64,000 bases of DNA from Bog-756 sp963704585 (GCA_963704585.1 OY969919.1:2852001-2916000); one strand, 5' to 3'; numbered from the stretch's first letter, positions 1 to 8,656 are shown. The notes: generated by a model from the sequence alone, not told the origin. Program-made: numbers and translations.

Positions 1-36
1 AAAGAGACCGAGAGCAACGACAGCGCCGACCGCTGA
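1..36 (+). CDS. C-terminal fragment of an upstream gene
   Basis: Eleven codons (K-E-T-E-S-N-D-S-A-D-R) followed by TGA are open from the first base of the window. A terminator-like hairpin starts seven bases after the stop, which is what makes this look like the end of a real gene. The tail is hydrophilic and the family cannot be told from so little sequence. Confidence 0.45.
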   Translation, partial: KETESNDSADR

Positions 37-42
37 TCGAGG

Positions 43-83
43 GGGTGCCGGGCCGGCAGGCGGTCGTCTCCGGCCCGGCACCC
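43..83 (+). terminator. Strong hairpin, probable terminator of the upstream gene
   Basis: A perfect 14-bp inverted repeat (GGGTGCCGGGCCGG at 43-56 against its complement at 70-83) encloses a 13-nt loop. No T-tract follows, as is common in high-GC actinobacteria. It lies directly after the TGA at 34-36 and before the SDR gene. Confidence 0.65.
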
Positions 84-127
84 GTTGCTCCCTGCGCGGC
101 GTGTCGCTCCCCGCGGTGCGCTAACCG

Positions 128-973
128 ATGGGCGAGACTGTCGGCATGGAGGTGCAGGGGAGTGCGCTCGTGACCGGTGCGAGTCGGGGGATCGGGCGCG
201 CGATCGCGCTCGAGCTCGCCGACCGGGGATTCGAGACGATCGCCACGATGCGTGACGTCGGAGCCGGCGAAGGGCTGTCCGATGCCTCCGACGGTCGGCT
301 TTCCGTGCGCCGTCTGGACGTGACCGACCCGTCGACCATCGAGTTCCCCGACGACCTCACCGTCCTCGTCAACAACGCGGGGATCGACTCCGACTACCTC
401 CCGGTCGAGCACAGTGACCTCGACGACTGGCGGTCGCTCTTCGAGACCAACGTGCTCGGTGTGGTCGCCGTCACCAAGTCCGCGATCCCCGTGCTGCGGG
501 CCAACCGTCCGTCGGTGGTGTGCTCGGTCACCTCGTCGTCGATCCTGGCCTGCGTCCCGTTCTACGCCGCGTACCGCGCGACCAAGGCCGCGGTCTCGGC
601 GATCTGCGACACGCTCCGGGTCGAGCTCGGGCCTTCCGGTGTCCGGGTCGTCGAGATCCTGCCCGGACCGGTCGACACCGACATGTTCCAGCTCAGCACC
701 GGGGAGCAGGCGGCCTCCCGGTACGACCGCTACAGGGCGATGGCCGAGGTCACGAGCGCCCAGCGCAAGGAGTTCGCGGACCCGCACGTGGTCACGTCGG
801 CCGCGGCGGCGGTCGCGATCGTCGACGCCGTCCTCGACGACGACGGGCCGATGCGCTACGGCTGCGATCCGATCTCCGACGGGATGCTCCAGCTCTGGCG
901 CACCTCCGACGACGAGACGATGTTCGAGCTCACCGGGCGCTCGATCGTCGACGCGGCGGGTGCCCAGGGCTGA
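128..973 (+). CDS. Short-chain dehydrogenase/reductase (SDR)
   Basis: A classical SDR that should use NAD(P)(H) to interconvert an alcohol and a carbonyl; the substrate cannot be read from the sequence. Visible motifs are TGASRGIG (residues 16-23, Rossmann cofactor loop), NNAG (82-85) and the catalytic Y149-x3-K153 with serines at 133-138 upstream. After the active site comes the usual PGPVDTDM loop. At 281 aa it has the normal length. A second in-frame ATG at 146 would give a start closer to the Rossmann strand, and neither start has a convincing ribosome site. The gene stands alone between a terminator and a convergent gene. Confidence 0.85.
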   Translation: MGETVGMEVQGSALVTGASRGIGRAIALELADRGFETIATMRDVGAGEGLSDASDGRLSVRRLDVTDPSTIEFPDDLTVLVNNAGIDSDYLPVEHSDLDDWRSLFETNVLGVVAVTKSAIPVLRANRPSVVCSVTSSSILACVPFYAAYRATKAAVSAICDTLRVELGPSGVRVVEILPGPVDTDMFQLSTGEQAASRYDRYRAMAEVTSAQRKEFADPHVVTSAAAAVAIVDAVLDDDGPMRYGCDPISDGMLQLWRTSDDETMFELTGRSIVDAAGAQG

Positions 974-1020
974 CCGGAGGGACGTCGCGACGGCCACGAC
1001 GCGACCGCCCACCGCAGCGC

Positions 1021-2401
1021 TCAGCCCGCGGCCGGCAGCAGCGCGTGCGGGTTGAGGACGCCGTCGGGGTCGAGTGCGCGCTTGAGCGAGCGGAACGCGT
1101 CGATCTCGGCGTCGCTGCGGACGAGATGGAGCCACCGACGCTTCGCGGCGCCGATCCCGTGCTCCGCGCTCGATGCTGCCCCCGAGGGCCGCGACCAGCT
1201 CGAAGACGGCACCGTCGACGCGGTCGTCGCCAGGGTCGACCCCGGTCACGTTCACGTGGACGTTGCCGTCGGCCGCATGGCCGAAGAGCCAGGTGCGCGC
1301 GGTCGGCGCGATCGAGCGCACCGTACCCGGGACGGTGTCGACGAACCCGGCGAGCGCGCCCGCGGGAAGGGTGACATCGAGCTTGTGCGGCGCCCCGAGG
1401 GTGTTGATCGCCTCGGTGTGGGCCTCGCGATAGCGCCAGAGTGCGGCACGCCGTGCGGGCTCGACCGCGACGAGGGTGTCGACCACCCCGTCGAGGGAGC
1501 CGACGGCTTCGGCCAGGCCGACGGTCGGATCGGTCCGTCCGGCCGCCTCGACGAGCAGGAGGACGGGACGCGGGGTGGCGAACGGCGGCTCGAGCCCGTA
1601 GGTCGCGCAGACGAGCTCGAGCCCCGGTGCGAAGAAGAGCTCGACGGCCTCGAGCTCCGCCACCGAGCGCCGGAGCGTCGAGGCGGCGCCGAGTGCCTCG
1701 TCCACCGAGGTGAACGCGAGGAGCGCGGTGGTCCGGCAGTCGAGGGCCGGGACGAGGCGCAGCCGGGCGGCCGTGACCACTGCCAGCGTCCCCTCGCTGC
1801 CGCAGAGGAGACCGGGGAGGTGGTAGCCGGTGTTGTCCTTGAGCAGCCCGCCGAGATGGGAGACGACCGCACCGGTCCCGAGCACGGCCTCGATCCCGAG
1901 GACCTGGGCCCGGGTGTCGCCGTAGCGCACGAGGCGGGTGCCGCCCGCGTTGGTCGCGACCGTACCCCCGACCGTGGCCGACTCCCGGCTCGCGAGGTCG
2001 ATCCCGTACGCCCATCCCTCGCTGCGCGCGGCGTCCCGGACGACGGCGACGGTCGCGCCGGCGCCGGCGGTGAGCTGGCCCGAGACCGCGTCGACCGGTC
2101 CGATCCCGTCGAGATCCCGCAGGCTGAGGACGACCTCGTCGTGGAGTGGCACGCTCCCGCCGACCAGACCGGTGAGACCGCCCTGGGGGACGAGGGGAAC
2201 ACCGAGCTCGCGACACGCGGCGACCACGGCGGCGACCCCGTCGGTCGTGCGCGGCCGAACGACCGCCGGGGTCGATCCGACGAAGCGCCCGGTCCAGTCG
2301 GTGCAGTAGGACGCGGTGATCGCCGGATCGACGACGACCCGGTCGCCGAGGACCGAGCGCAAGCGGCGGGCGAGGAGGTCTTGTCGGAGCACGGCCACCA
2401 C
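1021..2401 (-). pseudogene. FAD-linked oxidase (GlcD/lactate dehydrogenase-like), frameshifted
   Basis: Read leftward from GTG at 2401, which follows an in-frame TGA closely, the translation is a complete FAD-binding PCMH oxidase: V-P-Q-G-G-L-T-G-L-V-G-G, then the FAD segment with ATVGGTVATNAGG and GSEGTLAVVTAARL, and the C-terminal cap with HAADGNVHVNV. Near 1171 the frame breaks. After GGSI the reading passes into another frame, where the conserved motif AEHGIG and the ending LDPDGVLNPHALLP continue to TAG/TGA at 1021. Removing one base at about 1171 restores the canonical GGSISAEHGIG. The family oxidises 2-hydroxy acids such as D-lactate or glycolate. Either a recent mutation or a sequence error; the frame has otherwise not decayed. 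Confidence 0.8.
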
Positions 2402-2464
2402 TCTGCCCGACCGGGGCGGGCCGCCGGGCCGTCAGGCTGGGCTTTTCGCGTTCGGCAATTCGCA

Positions 2465-2494
2465 TTCGACGGTCTCCACCCCGCCGCCTATCTT
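2465..2494 (+). promoter_or_regulatory. Candidate promoter of a leaderless small gene
   Basis: TTCGAC (2465-2470) and TATCTT (2489-2494) are 18 bases apart. Transcription would start around 2501, on or next to the GTG at 2502, and no ribosome site precedes that codon. Leaderless transcripts are common in actinobacteria. This is a prediction from sequence only. Confidence 0.35.
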
Positions 2495-2501
2495 CTGGCC
2501 C

Positions 2502-2723
2502 GTGGGGACCGTCGGATCGTCGTACCGCAACCGGTTGCTGCTGGTCCCGCACGGCGACACCGTCGCCGAGCACCGGCCGGCCGGCCCCGACGTCGAGGCG
2601 CTGCGCGCCTCGGGGTGGGAGCTCGTGAGCACCAGCATCTCCGAGGACGGCGACGACCTCCTCGTCTTCCGCCACCCGACCGGCGGCTCGGTCCCGCGCC
2701 CGGTCGCCGACCTCCCGACCTGA
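2502..2723 (+). CDS. Small conserved-looking hypothetical protein (73 aa)
   Basis: Unrecognised. The start is taken at GTG 2502 because a promoter-like pair lies immediately before it and the residues before this point look like non-coding translation. The protein is soluble and has no Cys or membrane segment. Its central part, GWELVSTSISEDGDDLLVFRHP, reads as two beta strands separated by an acidic turn and resembles small DUF4177-like beta proteins, but I cannot assign a family. It lies divergent from the FAD-linked oxidase and 12 bases from the convergent NDH-2 gene. Confidence 0.5.
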   Translation: MGTVGSSYRNRLLLVPHGDTVAEHRPAGPDVEALRASGWELVSTSISEDGDDLLVFRHPTGGSVPRPVADLPT

Positions 2724-2735
2724 TCCAGGCACCCG

Positions 2736-4049
2736 TCAGGGAGGCGGCGGGGGCTCCTCCGGCCCTCCGGAGCCGACGATGATCCTCGGTCCCGACGGCC
2801 AGCTCAGGTAGCGCCACGTCCAGTTCACGAGGACCGTCACCTTGTTCCGGAAGCCGACCAGGTACACGAGGTGGAGCGCGAACCAGGCGATCCAGCCGAG
2901 GGTGCCGCGGAGGATCGTGCCGTTGCTGAGCTGGGCGATCGCGGCCCGACGTCCGATGGTGGCCATGATCCCCTTGTCCCGGTAGCGGAACGGCGTGAGC
3001 GGCCGCCCGGCGACCGCCGCCGCGATCTGGGCGGCCGCGTGCCGACCCGACTGGATCGCCACCGGTGCGAGCTGGGGGCACCGGCCGTCCGATCCGGGCG
3101 CGAGGGGGATGGCGGCCGCGTCGCCGATCGCGTAGACCGCGGGCTGGTCGCCGACCAGCAGGTTCGAGTCGACCTCGAGGCGCCCATTGCGCCCGGTCGC
3201 GCAGTCGAGCCGGGAGGTGAAGGTCCCCTCCGAGGTCACCCCCCCGGCCCAGATCACCGTCCGGGTCGCCAGCAGCGTCCCGTCGGCGAGCTCGACTGCG
3301 TCCGCGTCCACACGGGCCACCCGGCGTCCGAGCTCGACTTCGATCGTCCGATCCGCGAGGGTGTCCGCGGCATAGCGCCGGGCTGCGCGGTCGAACGGGA
3401 GCAGCAGCTCGTCGACCCCGTCGACCAGCACGATGCGCGCACTGGACCGTGCGAACCGGAAGCCGTCGCGACGCGCCGACATGTCGAGCAGCTCCGCGAT
3501 CGCCCCGGACACCTCGACGCCGGTCGGACCTCCTCCGACGACCACGAAGGTCAGGGTGCCGTCGGACGCGTGGGCAGGGTCGGCGTCGGCCTCCTCGAGG
3601 CGGCGGAGGAGATGGTCCCGCAGCCGCCGTGCGTCGGCGAGCGTGTAGAGCGGCAGCGCGTGGGCCGCCGCACCGGGGACGCCGAAGTAGTTCACCACCG
3701 CGCCGGTCGCGACGACGAGCGAGTCGAACGGGAGGTCGTCGGCGCACACGTTCGACCCCTCGGCGTGCGCGCCGCCGCCAGGGGCGACGCGCACCGTCCG
3801 GTGCTCCCAGTCCACCCCGGTCACCGTGCCGAGCCGGAAGCGCACGTTCGGGGTGCGTCCGACGACGGCGCGCACGGGGTACGCGACGTCCCCCGGGTCG
3901 AGCCCGGCGGTCGCCACCTCGTAGAGGAGGGGCTGGAAGGTCTGGAAGTTCCGCTGGTCGACGATGGTGACGTCGACGGGCTCGCCGGCGAGTGCCCGCG
4001 CCGCAGCGAGCCCGCCGAACCCGGCGCCGAGGATCACCACGCGATGCAT
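2736..4049 (-). CDS. Type II NADH dehydrogenase-like flavoprotein
   Basis: A two-dinucleotide-binding flavoprotein of the NDH-2/SQR superfamily that passes electrons from NAD(P)H to quinone at the membrane face. The FAD motif GAGFGG is at residues 8-13, the NADH motif VGGGPTGVE at 171-179, and the second FAD motif YAIGDAAA near 310. The C-terminal part has aromatic amphipathic helices (WIAWFALHLVYLVGFRNK) that in this family anchor the enzyme to the membrane. The sulfide-oxidase cysteines are absent, so NDH-2 fits better than SQR. The tail is proline-rich. Length, 437 aa, is typical. Confidence 0.85.
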   Translation of the reverse strand: MHRVVILGAGFGGLAAARALAGEPVDVTIVDQRNFQTFQPLLYEVATAGLDPGDVAYPVRAVVGRTPNVRFRLGTVTGVDWEHRTVRVAPGGGAHAEGSNVCADDLPFDSLVVATGAVVNYFGVPGAAAHALPLYTLADARRLRDHLLRRLEEADADPAHASDGTLTFVVVGGGPTGVEVSGAIAELLDMSARRDGFRFARSSARIVLVDGVDELLLPFDRAARRYAADTLADRTIEVELGRRVARVDADAVELADGTLLATRTVIWAGGVTSEGTFTSRLDCATGRNGRLEVDSNLLVGDQPAVYAIGDAAAIPLAPGSDGRCPQLAPVAIQSGRHAAAQIAAAVAGRPLTPFRYRDKGIMATIGRRAAIAQLSNGTILRGTLGWIAWFALHLVYLVGFRNKVTVLVNWTWRYLSWPSGPRIIVGSGGPEEPPPPP

Positions 4050-4113
4050 CGTGCCATCGTGCCATCGTGTGCCCCCGGCGCCGCCATTCGACGCCCGTCG
4101 GAAGGGGAATCTC

Positions 4114-4434
4114 GTGGGTGCACGCCGTGGGGACCGGGTGACGGGGTCGAGCGGGGAGGGGTCGGTCGAGGCGCGCGTGCACGCCTGCGTGCGATCGGTG
4201 CCGTCGGGGTTCGTGACGACCTACGGCGACGTCGCCCGGCGGACCGGGTTGCGCTCGCCTCGCCAGGTGGGCCACGTGCTCGCGCGTTCTGGCGGCCGGA
4301 TCCCGTGGCACCGCGTGGTCCACGCGGACGGGACCCTCGTGGCGGACCTCGCGGCCGAGCAGGGCCGCCGGCTCCAAGCGGAGGGTGTCGCCGTCCGTCG
4401 TGGCCGGGTCGACCTCGCGACCTACCGGTGGTGA
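4114..4434 (+). CDS. atl: Alkyltransferase-like protein (ATL)
   Basis: A 106-aa stand-alone MGMT DNA-binding domain. The site that carries the alkyl-acceptor cysteine in true O6-alkylguanine transferases (PCHR) reads IPWHRVV here, with Trp65 replacing Cys. Such ATL proteins bind O6-alkylguanine without removing the lesion and hand it to nucleotide excision repair (known for E. coli eAtl and yeast Atl1). The flipping tyrosine (TTYGDVA, Y37) and the arginine finger (SPRQVGHVLA, R50) are present. GTG 4114 is chosen because GAAGGGG lies six bases upstream; GTG 4138 is an alternative. It is divergent from the NDH-2 gene. Confidence 0.85.
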   Translation: MGARRGDRVTGSSGEGSVEARVHACVRSVPSGFVTTYGDVARRTGLRSPRQVGHVLARSGGRIPWHRVVHADGTLVADLAAEQGRRLQAEGVAVRRGRVDLATYRW

Positions 4435-4438
4435 GCGC

Positions 4439-4454
4439 GGGACCCTGCGGTCCC
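4439..4454 (+). terminator. Short hairpin after the ATL gene
   Basis: GGGACC (4439-4444) and GGTCCC (4449-4454) form a 6-bp stem with a CTGC loop just after the ATL stop codon. It could attenuate readthrough into the channel-like gene 30 bases on. No T-tract. Confidence 0.3.
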
Positions 4455-4484
4455 GGGGACCGGATGGCATAGGCTCGGGCCACC

Positions 4485-5651
4485 GTGCACGTGTTCCTCT
4501 TCGCGGTCGGCCTGCTGATCGTCGTGCTCACGGCCGCGAGCGTGCTCTTCACGATCGTGCTCCCACGCGAGCCGCGCGGCTTCGAGCGCCTCTCCCTGCT
4601 GGTCAACCGCATGGTGCGGCTCGCGTTCGTGGGGCTCTCGCGGCTCGCCGGCACGTACGAGGGCAAGGACGCGGTGCTCGCGGCGACCGCGCCGGTCGCC
4701 CTCATCGCGCAGCTCGCGGTGTGGGCGGTGTGCTTCATCGTCGGCTACGGGCTCATGCTGGTGGCGACCACGCACGACCTGGTGAGCGGGCTCGACCAGG
4801 CGACCGGCGCGGTCTTCACCGTCGGGACCATCGACCTCAGCGGTCCGGCCAATCACGCGGTGGACATCGCCGCCGGTGCGACCTGGGTGGTCATCGTCGC
4901 GCTCCAGATCGCCTACCTCCCCTCGCTCTACGCGTCCTTCAACCGGCGGGAGTCGCTCATCGCGATGCTCGAGAGCCGAGCGGGCCTGCCCGCGTGGGGG
5001 CCCGAGGTGCTCGCCCGCCATCAGCTGGTCGGGATCGTGGACACCCTCCCCGACTTCTACGCCTCGTGGGAGCAGTGGTCGGCCGACCTCGCCGAGAGCC
5101 ACACGACCTACCCGGTCATGCTGCTCTTCCGCTCGCCCGAGCCGTGGTTCTCGTGGCTGGTCGGCCTGCTCGCGGTGCTCGACAGCGCCGCCATGCACCT
5201 CGCGCTCTCACCGAGCACGGCGTCCTCGCAGGCGCGGCTCTGCCTCCGCATGGGCTTCACCGCACTCAACCGGATCGCCAAGGTCGTCGGTTGGGAGGTC
5301 GACCCCGATCCCTCGCCGGAAGGACCGATCTCGCTCACCTTCGAGGAGTTCTCGCAGGCGGTCGCGATGCTCGAGCAGATCGGCTTCCCGACGGAGCGCT
5401 CGGCCGAGGAGGCCTGGCCGGACTTCCGTGGATGGCGGGTCAACTACGAGACCGTCGCGTACCGGCTTGCGGACCGTGTCACCGCGCCACCCGCACCGTG
5501 GTCGGGGACGAGGCGACACCTCCGGTCCGGCCCGGTCGCACCACGCCGTCCGCCGCAGCGCAAGCCGGGCATCCTCGAACAGCACCGGCCGACTGTCGTC
5601 GTCACCCCGCGGGCGCGCAGCGCTGCCGGACCGGCGCCGGAGTCGCGGTGA
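4485..5651 (+). CDS. Two-pore-helix channel-like membrane protein
   Basis: The 388-aa protein starts with a membrane helix (residues 2-25) and has further helices at about 65-95 and 125-150. The segment FTVGTIDLSG between the last two sits where ion-channel-2 proteins carry the pore loop TVGYGD, so it looks like a 2TM channel with an altered filter. A long cytoplasmic part follows (residues 155-360, rich in Trp and acidic residues) with no domain I recognise. The tail after 350 is basic and disordered. GTG 4485 is the start. The stop overlaps a possible GTG of the next gene, so the two are probably cotranscribed. The ion is unknown. Confidence 0.6.
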   Translation: MHVFLFAVGLLIVVLTAASVLFTIVLPREPRGFERLSLLVNRMVRLAFVGLSRLAGTYEGKDAVLAATAPVALIAQLAVWAVCFIVGYGLMLVATTHDLVSGLDQATGAVFTVGTIDLSGPANHAVDIAAGATWVVIVALQIAYLPSLYASFNRRESLIAMLESRAGLPAWGPEVLARHQLVGIVDTLPDFYASWEQWSADLAESHTTYPVMLLFRSPEPWFSWLVGLLAVLDSAAMHLALSPSTASSQARLCLRMGFTALNRIAKVVGWEVDPDPSPEGPISLTFEEFSQAVAMLEQIGFPTERSAEEAWPDFRGWRVNYETVAYRLADRVTAPPAPWSGTRRHLRSGPVAPRRPPQRKPGILEQHRPTVVVTPRARSAAGPAPESR

Positions 5652-5656
5652 GACCG

Positions 5657-6406
5657 ATGGACGGTCGGTCGGTGCTCGTGACCGGTGCGGCGAGCGGCAT
5701 CGGACGCGCCTCCGCGGCGCTCCTCGCGGCCCAGGGGGCGCGGGTCGCACTCGTCGACCGAGACGCCGAGCGCCTCGAGGCTGCGGCCGCCGCGATCGAA
5801 CCGGCCGTGCCGGGCGGCGTCGTGACCTCGGTCGCCGACGTCGCGGACGAGGCGTCCGTCTCGGATGCGGTAGAGCGGGCGTTCGGCGCGTTCGGCGGAC
5901 TGGACGGTCTCGCGACGTGTGCCGGGATCTTCGACCCCGCCGACCTGGTCGAGATCGGCGAGGTCGATCTCTCGGTCTTCGATGCCGTGCTCGGCGTCAA
6001 CCTGCGCGGCACGATGCTCTTCCTACGCGCGGTGCTGTCGCGGATGGGGGAGGGTGGCGCCGCGGTGACCGTTGCCTCGACCGCAGGGCTCCGCGGGCAC
6101 GGATTCGGACCCGCGTACACCGCGAGCAAGGGCGCGGTCATCGCGCTCACCAGGCTCGCGGCGGTGCAGTACGGGCCGCGCGGCGTCCGGGTCAACTGCG
6201 TCTGCCCGGGTGCGACCGCAGGGGAGGGCATGGGCGCCGTCTTCGCCGACCCCGTGACGGCGGAACGCGTGGCTGCCGATCTGCCGCTCCGGCGCGTCGG
6301 TCAGGCGGCCGACGTCGCCGGCACCATCGCCGCGCTCCTCGGTGACGGGACGCGCTCGGTCACCGGTCAGGTGCTCGCAGTCGACGGCGGGGCGACGATC
6401 CGCTAG
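5657..6406 (+). CDS. Short-chain dehydrogenase/reductase (SDR)
   Basis: A 249-aa classical SDR: TGAASGIG at residues 9-16, TCAG at 87-90 in place of NNAG, catalytic Ser141, Tyr154 and Lys158, and the C-terminal GQVLAVDGGATIR typical of FabG-like enzymes. It probably oxidises a secondary alcohol or hydroxyacyl substrate. ATG 5657 is preferred. GTG 5648 is also in frame and overlaps the preceding stop as GTGA, which would couple translation to the channel-like gene. The stop codon TAG (6404-6406) interlocks with the stop of the convergent acyl-CoA dehydrogenase through the palindrome CTAG. Confidence 0.85.
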   Translation: MDGRSVLVTGAASGIGRASAALLAAQGARVALVDRDAERLEAAAAAIEPAVPGGVVTSVADVADEASVSDAVERAFGAFGGLDGLATCAGIFDPADLVEIGEVDLSVFDAVLGVNLRGTMLFLRAVLSRMGEGGAAVTVASTAGLRGHGFGPAYTASKGAVIALTRLAAVQYGPRGVRVNCVCPGATAGEGMGAVFADPVTAERVAADLPLRRVGQAADVAGTIAALLGDGTRSVTGQVLAVDGGATIR

Positions 6407-7647
6407 CCGGCACGTCCGGCCGACAACTCGCGGAAGGGAACGTCGCGGTCCGTGCGCGGCTCCGGCGGCAGCCCGAGGACGCGTTCGCCGATCACGTTGC
6501 GCTGGATCTGGTCGGTGCCGCCACCGATGCGCACCGACCACTGGCCGAGGAACTGCTGCTGCCAGAAGCCTCCGTCGACCGCGGCCTGGCCGGTCAGGCA
6601 CCCGGACGCGCCGAGCACCTCGAGCACCAGGTCGCCCGTGAGCCCGGCGTGGCGCGAGTAGGCGAGCTTGAGCACCGAGCTCTCCGGTCCCGGGGGGCGG
6701 CCCTGGCTCGCCGCGGTGCGGGCGCGGAGGCCGAGATACCGCAGGAGCTGGGTGCGGACGTAGAGCGCCGCGAGTCCCTGGCGGACCAGCGGGTCGCGGT
6801 TGCGCCCGAGCCGTTGCGCGAGCTCGATGACCTCCCCGACGCCCCCGGCACCGCCGCCGCCCACGCCGCCGCCGATGAGCCCGCGCTCGTTGGCGAGCGT
6901 CGTGCGGGCGACGCGCCAGCCGTCACCGACCTCGCCGATCAGATTGGCGGACGGGATGCGAACCCCGGTGAGGAAGACTTCGTTGAAGTGGGCGACACCG
7001 TTGATCTGACGGAGCGGGCGCACCTCGATGCCCGGCGTCCGCATGTCGACGACGAAGTAGGTGATCCCACGGTGCTTGGGTACCGACGGGTCGGTGCGGG
7101 CGAGGAGGATGCCCCAGTCGCTGTGCTGCGCACCGCTCGTCCAGACCTTCTGGCCGTCGACGATCCACTCGTCGCCGTCGGGAACCGCTCTGGTCGACAG
7201 CCCCGCGAGGTCGGAGCCGGCCCCGGGCTCGCTGAAGAGCTGGCACCAGATCTCCTCCCCGCGGAGGAGCGGCTCGAGGTAGCGGGCCTTCTGCTCGTCG
7301 GTGCCGTGCGCGATGAGCGTCGGGCCCACCATGCCGATCCCGACGGCGAAGACCCCGACGGAGACGTCGAAGGTGGCCTGCTCCTGGTCGAAGATGGCCT
7401 GTTGGGTGCCGGTCCCCCCACGCCCGCCGTACGCGGCGGGCCAGGTGATGCCGGCCCACCCGCCGTCGTAGAGGGTCCGCTGCCAGGCCTTGCACCGTGC
7501 CACGTGCTCGGCGGCCGCGGCGGGGTCGGGATTATGCCGGAGCAGTCGGCTCGCGTCGTCGGCGGTCCGGAGCGACGCGTGCGCGGCAAGGAACGCCCGC
7601 GCCTGGGCGCGGAAGGCGGCCTCTTCGGGGGTGTCGTCGAAGTCCAC
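6403..7647 (-). CDS. Acyl-CoA dehydrogenase
   Basis: A full-length (414 aa) acyl-CoA dehydrogenase that introduces a 2,3-double bond into an acyl-CoA thioester, with FAD as cofactor and ETF as acceptor. Landmarks are CQLFSEPGAGSDLAGL (FAD and substrate contact), WIVDGQKVWTSGA, the middle beta domain and the C-terminal IGGGTDQIQRNVIGERVLGLP. A glycine-rich loop (GGGVGGGGAGGVG) interrupts the usual Nervous-system-like helix region and is longer than in most relatives. GTG 7647 gives the family's usual N terminus, VDFDDTPEEAAFR. The amidohydrolase gene ends 19 bases upstream on the same strand, so the two form an operon. Confidence 0.88.
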   Translation of the reverse strand: MDFDDTPEEAAFRAQARAFLAAHASLRTADDASRLLRHNPDPAAAAEHVARCKAWQRTLYDGGWAGITWPAAYGGRGGTGTQQAIFDQEQATFDVSVGVFAVGIGMVGPTLIAHGTDEQKARYLEPLLRGEEIWCQLFSEPGAGSDLAGLSTRAVPDGDEWIVDGQKVWTSGAQHSDWGILLARTDPSVPKHRGITYFVVDMRTPGIEVRPLRQINGVAHFNEVFLTGVRIPSANLIGEVGDGWRVARTTLANERGLIGGGVGGGGAGGVGEVIELAQRLGRNRDPLVRQGLAALYVRTQLLRYLGLRARTAASQGRPPGPESSVLKLAYSRHAGLTGDLVLEVLGASGCLTGQAAVDGGFWQQQFLGQWSVRIGGGTDQIQRNVIGERVLGLPPEPRTDRDVPFRELSAGRAG

Positions 7648-7666
7648 GGCCGAGAGTCTGCTCGCG

Positions 7667-8590
7667 TCAGGGATGCCCGGTGGACGGGCCGCCCGGACCG
7701 GGCCCGAGGCCGCTCGGTGGGTCGTCGAGATCGAGCTTGAAGACGCGGGCCGCGTTCTCGCGCAGGAAGAGGGGCCAGACCTCGTCGCGGAAGGGCACAT
7801 CGGGCAGCTCGCGGAAGATCCGCTCGAGGGTGAGCCCCATCGGGTAGTACCCGGCGTAGAGGATCTTCTCGCGGCCGCGGGTGTTCGCGTACTCGACGAT
7901 CGCCCTGGGGTAGTAGCGCGGGGCGAACGCCGAGGTCATGTAGTGGAGTCCCGGCCACTTGAGCATGAGCTTGACGGCAAGCTCCTCCCACGGCTCGGCG
8001 CCGTGTCGCATCACGATGCGCAGCTCGGGGAAGTCGTAGCAGACCTCGTCGAAGTCCATGACGTCCTGGCAGCGGGAGGGCACACGCGGGCCGGCGATCC
8101 CTGCGTTGACCACCACCGGGAGGTCGAGGTCGATGCACGTCTGGTAGATCGGGTAGTAGCGGCGGTCGCCCACCGGCACCTGCGGGTTGCAGCCCGCGGG
8201 AAAGGAGGTGACCGCCTTGATCGCGTGCTCCTCGTGCGCACGGCGGATGGCGCGGACCGTCCCGGTGATGTCGTTCGGGTCCACCTCGAGCGCGCCGATG
8301 AACCGGTCGGGGTGGTCGCGCAGTGCGCGCACGGAGAGCTCGTCGCGCACCCCGATCATGCCGACCGACACGCCGAAGCGGTCCATCTGGGCGAGGGTGA
8401 TCGCGATCGGGTCCTCTCCCTCGTCGAGGCGGTTCGGCACGTCGTGGAACATGTACCCCGCCGGGAACTCGGCGCCGCGGCTGTCGGCGTCGCGGAGCTG
8501 CGAACGGAGGAAGTCGTACTGGCGGTGGGCTTCCGGGCGCGGGAAGCCGATCATGAGGTCGACGACGCCGACACCCGCAGGCATGCCCAT
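7667..8590 (-). CDS. Amidohydrolase-family (amidohydro-rel) hydrolase
   Basis: A TIM-barrel protein of the amidohydrolase 2 / ACMSD-related group, about 307 aa. Such enzymes hydrolyse or decarboxylate cyclic and aromatic substrates with one metal ion. Visible family features are the repeated barrel strands (FIGALEVDPND, AIKAVTSFPAGCNPQVPVGD, LPVVVNAGIAGP), the late HYMTSAFAPRYYP segment and the ending KILYAGYYPMG. The N-terminal metal motif HxH is not present as such, so catalysis is uncertain. ATG 8590 is used; an upstream GTG/ATG near 8656 would add 22 residues. It precedes the acyl-CoA dehydrogenase in an operon and may act in the same catabolic route. Confidence 0.7.
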   Translation of the reverse strand: MGMPAGVGVVDLMIGFPRPEAHRQYDFLRSQLRDADSRGAEFPAGYMFHDVPNRLDEGEDPIAITLAQMDRFGVSVGMIGVRDELSVRALRDHPDRFIGALEVDPNDITGTVRAIRRAHEEHAIKAVTSFPAGCNPQVPVGDRRYYPIYQTCIDLDLPVVVNAGIAGPRVPSRCQDVMDFDEVCYDFPELRIVMRHGAEPWEELAVKLMLKWPGLHYMTSAFAPRYYPRAIVEYANTRGREKILYAGYYPMGLTLERIFRELPDVPFRDEVWPLFLRENAARVFKLDLDDPPSGLGPGPGGPSTGHP

Positions 8591-8656
8591 GGAGGGCAAC
8601 CTTGGCAGAGCGCGGGGCGGCTCGGCAAAGCCCGTCGAACGGACCGGCGCGGCCAC

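Noticed and set aside
930..2732. Long open frames of 300-1000 codons opposite or beside the real genes (also at 6939-10067, 55003-57963, 58119-60872 and others)
   Set aside because: Their translations are arginine/proline-rich with no motifs. They are by-products of high GC third positions of the real genes.
2736..4049. Second sulfide:quinone oxidoreductase
   Set aside because: Similar fold, but the two redox cysteines found in the protein at 20337-21581 are absent.
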